From assembly GCA_016650295.1 (NCBI GenBank), contig JAENWA010000114.1, forward strand, positions 62,001 through 126,000: a stretch of 64,000 nucleotides of DNA, read 5' to 3'. The stretch's first letter is position 1, and the number at the start of each line of letters is the position of its first letter. Made by a program: the position numbers and the translations under genes. Under the pieces are notes generated by a model. The model saw only the letters and a program-made list of their open reading frames with translations. It ran no database searches and had not been told where the DNA came from. Positions 46,220 to 53,045 of this stretch are shown here, in pieces. The DNA comes from Desulfuromonadales bacterium. Its GTDB lineage: Bacteria; Desulfobacterota; Desulfuromonadia; Geobacterales; Pseudopelobacteraceae.

Positions 46220-46265
46220 GGCTACATTTCCAATATTGCTTCTGCGAACGCCTGATATCTTTACC

Positions 46266-46314
46266 GTTGGCTGAGCGGAGTCGAAGCCAGGTTCTGCTTG
46301 GCTTAGCGTGCGGT
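46266..46314 (-). pseudogene. Remnant of a third hsdR 5' end
   Basis: Reading on the minus strand gives ETAR-stop-AKQNLASTPLSQ, matching ETAREAGQNVAST of the hsdR fragment at 44.5 kb, with a stop codon inside. It contains a REP-like palindrome (46268-46289). It lies immediately upstream of the AlbA_2-type gene, and the matching continuation (SLERAV) lies immediately downstream of that gene at 44799-44817. Confidence 0.7.
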
Positions 46315-46326
46315 TTCTCCTCGTTG

Positions 46327-49300
46327 TTAATGCCCCTTCTCTTTGTCATCGTTTTTAGGCAACTCCTCTTCAATCAACTTAGTTGCCTTTTCAACAAGTT
46401 TAATATTCGGATGCTTTGCCCCCGTGGAATGCTTTGCAACAGACATACCTGCCAATCGTAGCAACTGTTGTCGAGTCCTCTCAGTGGAAAAACTGGCATT
46501 GTATTCATGCCGGAGTGCTGCGTAAACCCTACTCAAATAAAACGAATTTTTATGTGTTCGCACTACAAAACTTTCAATCTCCTTCTCCCAACCAGGAGGT
46601 CTTTGCATTGCCATTACCAATAGAACCATCATTTCTCCAAGTGTTCCTTGGTTGGCTTGAACATAGCCGCTCAATAACGCACCCATCTTTTTGGAAAATA
46701 GATCTTCTTGAAACCACTTCACGACGTTATCAGCTAGTACAGCCATGATAGCTTCCCATCGTTCTCTATCGGTTTTTTTATTATCAAAGTCCTTTGTCAA
46801 ATAGAAACCCATCCCCTCAAAATTTGCACTTCTTCGTTCGGCTAAAAGCGGAGAGAGAATAACCAAAATTTGACAGACCCGAATCCAACAGCGTAGAACC
46901 TCATTAAGCAATTCATTCTTTAAACTTGGCAAGACATGATCACTATTTCGTAGCGCACGAGCGGCCCCCTTCATCGTTTGAACCATTTGCAAGAGCGTTG
47001 ACTCGTTAATAAACTTTGCCAACTCCTGGTTATATGGTTTCCCACGATTATAACCTTTATCTGCTATCGCATCTTTAATGGCTGCGGGGAGGGATGAATC
47101 AGCCACACTTTCGGCAACATGGCGTTCCATATCCTCTAAAGACTTTTCACTCGGCTTCCATTGCGCATCCTGATATGGATTAAACGTTTCGGTAATTCCT
47201 GTCCGGTTCAAAAAATCAGAATTCATTCGCTTTAAATCCTCTGTTAAGCGACTAACTGCATCCGACCTCCTCCTGTCAATGCCTGTATAAAATTCGATGA
47301 TCTCAGGAATTGCTGAGTATCGACCTTCACTGAGAATAAATTCTGCAAATGTTGAATCATGGTGCATCCGATGTGCTGCGAAAAAATAGAGCCAGTAACT
47401 AAACCGAAATTCAAACATAAAACCCTTACGGATTAGGATGTTTTCAGAGACTAAAAATGCGAAAAGCACTTCACGATCCAAATCGAGTATTTGGGTTTTA
47501 CAATATTCCTGCACCTTGCTGTAAAATTCATTTTTTGTAAACGAGGCCTTTCTGGAGCGAATGAGCCACTCACAAACATAACCAAGGGCGTATTCACAGT
47601 CTTTTAAGTCGGGTCTTGTCGCATATCGCGGAATTTTGTCAAACTGATAAAACAGTAAGTAAAGAACTCTACCAATCATTTCTGTTCTATTAACAGGACT
47701 ATCATCAAAGGATTGCTCTAAAAGCTTTAGAATTAATAAACAGTTTAGTGGGGTTCTATGGATATTGAGAGCATCAATGTCATCTATAAGTTTCTTTGTT
47801 ACCAGATTATCATCCAGAGAGCTCAAATCTTTGATGTAGTCAACAACGAGACCCCGAATACTCGCTCGCGTTAGTGCCCAGAGGTAAAGAGCTTCAAATT
47901 CTGTAACTTCATCCGATTCAATACTGTTAGCGATTTCTGAGCAATCGTCGAGACCATGAAGAATCACAATTGGAATGCTTGGAAATTCAGCTTGGATCTC
48001 ACGTAACGCACGTTTTGCACTCTTATCATTCTGCCAATTATCAAGGAGGATGCCAGCTAAGGCCGCACGATCAATGTTTAGCTCTGTGCACCTATCAACA
48101 ATATGATTGATTACTCCTTGTTTGTGGGAAGGCATTGAAGAAGTATCAACCATCGCAATTGCAGTACCGTTGGCAGCTTGACGATGATGTTCTAATGCAA
48201 TGAAACGACCAATACAGGTTAGTCCAAATTGTTTAGGCGCTCGAATGATGCAAGAACGCAAATCTAAGCTGATGTCACTAGGACTTATCATTACAATAGC
48301 TTCTTTTTCGTTTGTGGTTTCTGGCTTATTTGCTAAATCTCTTTCGACCCATATCTGTTTTTTTGAAGAATAACAGGTAATCGCCTCATCAAACTCAGCC
48401 TGAAGCACAGCTCGTGTATCAATAGGCCGCGAAATAGGAGGCATAACTTCTATTATTTCGTCATTATAATTGCAGGCAGAAAACTCTCTTGTACCCGTAT
48501 CATTGTCAGCCAAAGCAGTTCCAAGCACAAACTTATGCGTCTGAGTCCATTGCCTGTAGAGGACTTCAATTTCCCCACTGCTAGTCTCAACACTTACGAA
48601 CGAATAGCCCAATAGATCTGATTTTTTTGAAAACAATTGAGGAGCAGCGCAATGAACAAAACCACCCATCCCTCGCGACGAGAAAGTAGCCGTTCCCTGG
48701 TGTCTATGGCCGGACAGAACTAATGTGAATTTTTCTGCGATGATATTCTCAAGTTCATTCTTTGCCCAATCAACTAACCAATCTAAAGGGTGATGCATAA
48801 CCAAAACTCGAACGTTAGAATTATTTTCAGCCAGCCATTTTTGGAGGGAGCGAGTATCTATATGAAGTCGTTCTTTGTCTGAAAAAGGTTTACCAGAAGA
48901 GTCCTCCAATCCTCCAAGCGAACAAAGAGCGGTATTGAGGCAATACACACCAATTCCGTTATTCAAATCCCATCCAGTGCCCCCCAAGTGTCCCGCGCAA
49001 CAGGTATGATGTGCAAACTTCGCTTCACAAGAAACATAGTTTTTGAAATTCTCTGCAAAAAACATTTTTGATAACTGGGGAAGAGTGTCATTGAACGTTC
49101 GCTCATCTTTGATGGCGGTTAAAGCACCTTCCTGTATGAGAACCAATGGTTTGAGCGCACTTCGTGATATATCGTGATTTCCTGGCACACTGATACGCCG
49201 TTCACGTGGCAACCCAATTGAATCTAATACTTTTGAGAATTTCCCCAGAAAAGCAGCGTACTGTGCGTCGTGTTCACCCTTTAACACGAGATCTCCTGAA

Positions 49301-49437
49301 AAAATCAAATATACACTTTCAAACTTACGTATCTGAGAAGTGATGTCTTCGAAGAACTTATTGCAAACCAACTCTGATTCTTCATGCCATTCTGGTCTGT
49401 AGTGAAGGTCGGAAATATGAAGGAATGTATGTTTCAT
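46327..49437 (-). CDS. Metallophosphoesterase with large STAND-like C-terminal region, putative defence protein
   Basis: A 1036-residue protein. Residues 1-290 are a complete calcineurin-like phosphoesterase: HISDLHY, FSGDLVL, VPGNHDIS, VMHHPLDW and LSGHRHQG. From about 390 there is an NTPase-like region with IIRAPKQFGLTCIG where a P-loop would sit (no GK[ST]) and GILLDNW as a Walker-B-like strand; the rest is helical without motifs I recognise. This resembles STAND-type defence proteins, in which a sensor region controls an N-terminal effector; the effector here would be a nuclease or phosphodiesterase. It is AT-rich, lies 25 bases after hsdS on the same strand, and is probably co-expressed with it. 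Defence function is inferred. Confidence 0.8.
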   Translation of the reverse strand: MKHTFLHISDLHYRPEWHEESELVCNKFFEDITSQIRKFESVYLIFSGDLVLKGEHDAQYAAFLGKFSKVLDSIGLPRERRISVPGNHDISRSALKPLVLIQEGALTAIKDERTFNDTLPQLSKMFFAENFKNYVSCEAKFAHHTCCAGHLGGTGWDLNNGIGVYCLNTALCSLGGLEDSSGKPFSDKERLHIDTRSLQKWLAENNSNVRVLVMHHPLDWLVDWAKNELENIIAEKFTLVLSGHRHQGTATFSSRGMGGFVHCAAPQLFSKKSDLLGYSFVSVETSSGEIEVLYRQWTQTHKFVLGTALADNDTGTREFSACNYNDEIIEVMPPISRPIDTRAVLQAEFDEAITCYSSKKQIWVERDLANKPETTNEKEAIVMISPSDISLDLRSCIIRAPKQFGLTCIGRFIALEHHRQAANGTAIAMVDTSSMPSHKQGVINHIVDRCTELNIDRAALAGILLDNWQNDKSAKRALREIQAEFPSIPIVILHGLDDCSEIANSIESDEVTEFEALYLWALTRASIRGLVVDYIKDLSSLDDNLVTKKLIDDIDALNIHRTPLNCLLILKLLEQSFDDSPVNRTEMIGRVLYLLFYQFDKIPRYATRPDLKDCEYALGYVCEWLIRSRKASFTKNEFYSKVQEYCKTQILDLDREVLFAFLVSENILIRKGFMFEFRFSYWLYFFAAHRMHHDSTFAEFILSEGRYSAIPEIIEFYTGIDRRRSDAVSRLTEDLKRMNSDFLNRTGITETFNPYQDAQWKPSEKSLEDMERHVAESVADSSLPAAIKDAIADKGYNRGKPYNQELAKFINESTLLQMVQTMKGAARALRNSDHVLPSLKNELLNEVLRCWIRVCQILVILSPLLAERRSANFEGMGFYLTKDFDNKKTDRERWEAIMAVLADNVVKWFQEDLFSKKMGALLSGYVQANQGTLGEMMVLLVMAMQRPPGWEKEIESFVVRTHKNSFYLSRVYAALRHEYNASFSTERTRQQLLRLAGMSVAKHSTGAKHPNIKLVEKATKLIEEELPKNDDKEKGH

Positions 49438-49462
49438 GATGGAAGGTTTCCTTTCGGTGAAT

Positions 49463-50665
49463 CTAAGCTATCCGCGTAAGATTTAATTGCTTCCCTTTAA
49501 AGGCACGTTGTAGAAGGGAGTTAAAGAGTGTGTTCAACTCCACCAGCGCTTCGTTTTGGGAGGTTTTTAGTTTCTCAACGGCAGCAACACGACAGGCGAA
49601 TTCACACTGTTCTTCCATTGCTGGCAGTGGAATGAGAATTTGCTGAATTTGATCCAGATGGAGGTCGGGAACACCGATGCCTTTGATTCTTTTATCTGCC
49701 TGCCTCTTTATGGCTTTTGTTCCCAATACAGCTTTCAAATAATTAGAATCTACCAGCTTTCTGTCGGGTTTGATAAGACAAACACTTACATAAAGTGAAA
49801 ACTCTTGGTCGGTATCAACAATAGCTGGACGACCGTAGGTAGCGCCGACTTTTGTGTAAAGAATATCGAACTGTTCAGCTTTACAACGTTTTGTAAACAT
49901 CTGATGATCTTCCAGACTCACAAATTTACAGTTGTCGAACTTCAGAGCGCCTGTTGTTATGTCTTTAACTGAAATGAATGGTACACCTGTCGAGGTATAG
50001 TTTGGTTTTTGGTGAACTCCGTCGGTAATTCTTGTCGTAATTTCCGATAGCTGAACAATTTTTACGCCCTTCGGATTCGTTTCTGGATCGCCAAACATGT
50101 CCAAAAAAGTCGAACTTAAAAGTTCCTCTGCTAACCGGACCGCCTCCTGCCGCTTGCGCCGGATAGAATCAGCCTTGTCGAGGATGGCAGCGATGCGCTT
50201 TTGTTCGGGGAGTGGGGGGAAAGGGATTTGAAGCTCTTGAAATCGTCCTTTATTGATTATTGGAACTGTTGTTGAGGGAGCAAGATGGATAAGAAGTGGT
50301 TTCAGGGTCTGGCAGTAATGGAAGCCATATCTCGGGGAAACAATTTTTTCATCAAAAACGACCGAATTGATTTGTTGATTAGTCGCTAGCCGAGTACCAG
50401 CGATGCCAATTTTTCCAAGAGAACCAATACAACAGACCATAATTGAATTTTCTGGAATTACCCTGACTTGCTTTGCTCCAAGTTCTGTCAAAGTTACAGG
50501 AGTCTTGGTTACAGGGACTCCACCTTTTAATTCAGTTGGGGTAACAAATGGAATTTCTCCACCAAAATAATCATCGCGTATTGTTGATGGTGTCGAGCCT
50601 GTGACTACTTCCGCAACTTCACAGAATTTCATCATCTTCCAGTGAGTTGGAACGTTTCTGTTCAT
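49463..50665 (-). CDS. hsdS: Type I restriction enzyme specificity subunit
   Basis: A 400-residue HsdS with two target-recognition domains. The first (residues about 5-150) begins PTHWKMMKFCEVAEVVTGST and reaches the conserved helix FPPLPEQKRIAAILDKADSI; the second (about 190-360) ends LIPLPAMEEQCEFACRVAAV. It sets the DNA sequence recognised by the methylase and restriction complex. The target site cannot be deduced. Its base composition is more AT-rich than hsdM, as expected for exchangeable specificity genes. It overlaps hsdM by four bases. Confidence 0.95.
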   Translation of the reverse strand: MNRNVPTHWKMMKFCEVAEVVTGSTPSTIRDDYFGGEIPFVTPTELKGGVPVTKTPVTLTELGAKQVRVIPENSIMVCCIGSLGKIGIAGTRLATNQQINSVVFDEKIVSPRYGFHYCQTLKPLLIHLAPSTTVPIINKGRFQELQIPFPPLPEQKRIAAILDKADSIRRKRQEAVRLAEELLSSTFLDMFGDPETNPKGVKIVQLSEITTRITDGVHQKPNYTSTGVPFISVKDITTGALKFDNCKFVSLEDHQMFTKRCKAEQFDILYTKVGATYGRPAIVDTDQEFSLYVSVCLIKPDRKLVDSNYLKAVLGTKAIKRQADKRIKGIGVPDLHLDQIQQILIPLPAMEEQCEFACRVAAVEKLKTSQNEALVELNTLFNSLLQRAFKGKQLNLTRIA

Positions 50666-52170
50666 CCCACCATCCCCTTCAACTCCGCCAACTCCCCGGC
50701 AATCTCCCGCTCCAACGCCTCCAACCGGGCAATGATGACCTGCGGCGGCTCGTAGGCCAACTCCTCATGCTCTACCTTCTTGTAACGATTGATGGAGAGG
50801 TCGTACTTGTTGTCGCGGATCTCCTGCACCGGGACGAGGAAGGATTTACCAGTCCGCCCTTCGACTCCGCTCAGGGCACCGCCCTTCTCCCCACTCTGCA
50901 ACTTAGCATCACCGGTGGCTGAGCGGAGCCGAAGCCACGAAGCCAGCACATCGGGGATATCGTTCTGCTCCACCGGATTGCGCTTGTCATCCAGCGAGAA
51001 ACCATCGGTCTGCATGTCGTAGAACCAGACGTGATCCGTGCCGCCGGAGTTGGTCTTGGTAAAGATCAATATTCCGGTGGAGACGCCCGCATAGGGACGG
51101 AACACGCCGGAAGGCATGGAGATCATCGCCTCCAGCTTGTGGCCGTCCACCAGGATCTTGCGCAAGTCCAGATGCGCCTTGCTGGAACCGAACAGCACCC
51201 CGTCCGGCACGATCACCGCGCAGCGCCCGCCCGGCTTCAACAACCGCAGCATCAGGGCGATGAACAGCAACTCGGTCTTCTTGGTCTTGACCGTGCGCAA
51301 AAGGTCCTTGGCTACGGTCTCTTCATCCAGCGACCCCTTGAATGGCGGATTAGCCAGGATCAGGGTAAAGGCATCGGCAATGTCTCCGGCGCTGTTGGAG
51401 AGGGCGTCACGAGCCTCAATGGCAGGATTCTCCACGCCATGCAGCATCATGTTCATGCTGGCGATGCGCAGCATGGTGGAGTCGAAATCGAAACCGTTGA
51501 AGAGCTTGCCGTTGAAGTGGCGCTTCAGTTCTTCGTTGTGGAACAGGTCGGCATGTTGCTCACGCAGGTATTCACCGGCCGCCACCAGGAAGCCGGCGGT
51601 GCCGCAGGCCGGGTCGCAGATGATGTCGTCGGGGCGGGGCTGCATCAGCTCCACCATCATCTTGATTATATGCCGGGGGGTGCGGAACTGGCCGTTTCTA
51701 CCGGCGGTGGTCAGCTTGGAGAGCATGTACTCGTACAGATCGCCCTTGGTGTCCCGGTCTTCCATCGGCACCTGGCTGATCTGCTCCACCACCCGCTCCA
51801 GCAGGCTGGGGGTGGGGATCATGAAGATGGCGTCCTTCATGTGGCGGGCGTAGGCGGTATCCAGGCCGCCGTGCAGGTTCTTGATGAAGGGGAAGACCTC
51901 CTGGCTGACCACGCGAAACATCTCCTCGGCCTCAAACTCCCGGAAGCGCGACCAGCGCAGATGATCCTGACCTGCGGAGAAGATCGGCTCCTTGATCGGC
52001 TTGCCCAGTCGGTTGGCCTGCTTCTCCCGCGCCGTGTGGATGTCATCCAGCCGCTTGATGAACAGCAGGAAGGAGATCTGCTCGATCACCCGCAGGGGAT
52101 CGGAAATCCCGCCGGACCAGAATGCATCCCATATTTTGTCGATCTTTGATTTGTTTTCACCGGTCAGCAC
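50662..52170 (-). CDS. hsdM: Type I restriction enzyme, N6-adenine methyltransferase subunit
   Basis: An N6-adenine methylase of about 502 residues. DIICDPACGTAGFLVAAGEY is the SAM-binding motif and ILANPPFKG the catalytic NPPF. The N-terminus VLTGENKSKIDKIWDAFWSG is the family start. I choose GTG 52170, with AAGGAG ten bases upstream, rather than the ORF track's ATG 52215. Near residues 410-440 there is an unusual stretch (SWLRLRSATGD ... GGALSGVEGR), the translation of two REP-like palindromes inserted in frame between conserved blocks. It follows hicB directly. Confidence 0.95.
   Translation of the reverse strand: MLTGENKSKIDKIWDAFWSGGISDPLRVIEQISFLLFIKRLDDIHTAREKQANRLGKPIKEPIFSAGQDHLRWSRFREFEAEEMFRVVSQEVFPFIKNLHGGLDTAYARHMKDAIFMIPTPSLLERVVEQISQVPMEDRDTKGDLYEYMLSKLTTAGRNGQFRTPRHIIKMMVELMQPRPDDIICDPACGTAGFLVAAGEYLREQHADLFHNEELKRHFNGKLFNGFDFDSTMLRIASMNMMLHGVENPAIEARDALSNSAGDIADAFTLILANPPFKGSLDEETVAKDLLRTVKTKKTELLFIALMLRLLKPGGRCAVIVPDGVLFGSSKAHLDLRKILVDGHKLEAMISMPSGVFRPYAGVSTGILIFTKTNSGGTDHVWFYDMQTDGFSLDDKRNPVEQNDIPDVLASWLRLRSATGDAKLQSGEKGGALSGVEGRTGKSFLVPVQEIRDNKYDLSINRYKKVEHEELAYEPPQVIIARLEALEREIAGELAELKGMVG
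50856..50877. repeat. REP-like palindrome inside hsdM (copy 1)
   Basis: GCCCT-TCGACTCCGCTC-AGGGC lies in frame and encodes GALSGVEG on the minus strand. The core CTTCGACTCCGCTCAG is the complement of the copies at 46.27 and 50.92 kb. Confidence 0.75.
50915..50938. repeat. REP-like palindrome inside hsdM (copy 2, opposite orientation)
   Basis: GTGGCTGAGCGGAGCCGAAGCCAC, inverted relative to copy 1 and 38 bases from it. It encodes SWLRLRSAT on the minus strand. The pair would form a larger hairpin in the mRNA. Confidence 0.75.
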
Positions 52171-52215
52171 GTGGGTGGGGCTCCTTGGTAGATAGTGGAT
52201 TGTGCTGTGCCGCAT

Positions 52216-52548
52216 TCAACAGACATTGGCGGTGAGGTGATCCAGTTGTTCATTCAGCCAACTGTTGATACTTTCGCCTGACTGCTTGGCCGCCACGTAC
52301 ACCTTGCGGTGCAGATCCGGGGTCAGGCGCAGCATGAACTTGCCGGTGAACGGTTTTTCAGGAGCCTGGCCAAGTTGGACACAGAAATCAAGATAATCAT
52401 CCACCGACTCCCTGAAAGCCTGCTTGATTTCGTCAACCGTCTTACCTTGAAAAGTAATAACGTCGCGTAGACCGATAACCTCACCATGAAAGATTTCCGC
52501 CTCATCGTCATACTCAACTCTTCCGGAATAGCCTTTGTACTGCATCAT
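52216..52548 (-). CDS. hicB: HicB-family antitoxin
   Basis: A 110-residue protein with the HicB-like partial RNase-H fold (YKGYSGRVEYDDEAEIFHGE, IKQAFRESVDDYLDFC) and a C-terminal DNA-binding segment (FMLRLTPDLHRKVYVAAKQS, ribbon-helix-helix type). It should neutralise HicA and repress the operon. It overlaps hicA by four bases and ends one base before hsdM's upstream ATG, so the toxin-antitoxin pair leads the R-M operon. A palindrome at 52808-52826 is a candidate operator. Confidence 0.92.
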   Translation of the reverse strand: MMQYKGYSGRVEYDDEAEIFHGEVIGLRDVITFQGKTVDEIKQAFRESVDDYLDFCVQLGQAPEKPFTGKFMLRLTPDLHRKVYVAAKQSGESINSWLNEQLDHLTANVC

Positions 52549-52799
52549 GGACGTATACCTCCTTCTTCCAGAAAACGTCTGACTGACTTCACCGCGCCTT
52601 TATCGGTTTCTTTCTGCGGATGAGGCCGGTGAAACGTGGCTTTGATTCCATTCAAAAGAAACCTGACGCGGGAACCGTTCCCTTCGTATCGCTCTGCACC
52701 AAGCGCTATGAATAATGCCTCGATGTCATCCCAGATAATGCTGGAGTTCACCGGGTCATGGAATATTGCTTTCAGCGTTTTGCGGTGCTTGCTGGTCAT
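52545..52799 (-). CDS. hicA: HicA-family mRNA interferase toxin
   Basis: An 84-residue HicA-like protein. The central GNGSRVRFLLNGIKATFHRPH contains the single His of the double-stranded-RNA-binding-like fold used for RNA cleavage, and the C-terminus AVKSVRRFLEEGGI matches the family helix. It is slightly longer than classical HicA (about 60 residues) because of an N-terminal KHRKTLKAIFHDPVNSSIIW stretch common to one subgroup. It is first in the island operon. Confidence 0.9.
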   Translation of the reverse strand: MTSKHRKTLKAIFHDPVNSSIIWDDIEALFIALGAERYEGNGSRVRFLLNGIKATFHRPHPQKETDKGAVKSVRRFLEEGGIRP

Positions 52800-52807
52800 A
52801 AGGAATT

Positions 52808-52826
52808 GGTATCACTTTCTGATACC
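52808..52826. promoter_or_regulatory. Palindromic operator candidate upstream of hicA
   Basis: GGTATCA-CTTTC-TGATACC is a perfect 7-bp inverted repeat with a five-base spacer, located 9-27 bases before the hicA start. HicB proteins bind such palindromes and repress their own operon. A TGATAA-like -10 lies just upstream. Confidence 0.65.
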
Positions 52827-52986
52827 GGTGTAAATGATTTTATCACGAATGTTTTCCCGTCAGCACAAGCCCCACATTACGCTTGTTTGTCCAGCCATTG
52901 TATTCCAGTTCAAAATCATGGATGAAATCAAGGCGGCGAGGATTGAGGCGACGAATGCGTACAGATACGTACGTTGAGGCGCCGAA

Positions 52987-53027
52987 GACGAGCCAACGAA
53001 GATAGCGTCTTGATTTGGAATTGGAAT
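52987..53027. repeat. 41-bp direct repeat, left copy, upstream of recC
   Basis: It starts GACGAGCCAACGAAGATAGCG-like and ends in TTGATTTGGAATTGGAAT. It matches 63036-63076 at 38 of 41 bases in the same orientation. It contains the probable -35 box of recC. Confidence 0.88.
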
Positions 53028-53037
53028 CGGGTATAGT
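53010..53037 (+). promoter_or_regulatory. Putative recC promoter giving a leaderless mRNA
   Basis: TTGATT (53010-53015) and TATAGT (53032-53037) are 16 bases apart. Eight bases separate the -10 box from the recC ATG at 53046, and there is no ribosome site, so the transcript probably starts at the start codon or a base before it. Confidence 0.6.
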
Positions 53038-53045
53038 CTGCACCT

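Noticed and set aside
44864-46255. 463-codon plus-strand ORF opposite the AlbA_2-type gene
   Set aside because: The minus-strand gene has recognisable domains; the plus frame is its mirror and has no motifs.
51031-52149. 372-codon plus-strand ORF opposite hsdM
   Set aside because: Antisense shadow of the GC-rich hsdM gene; composition (Gln, His, Gly, Val rich) is typical of a reverse-frame artefact.
39542-52799. Defence island considered as an intact prophage or integrative element
   Set aside because: No integrase, transposase, structural phage gene or tRNA border is seen at either edge.
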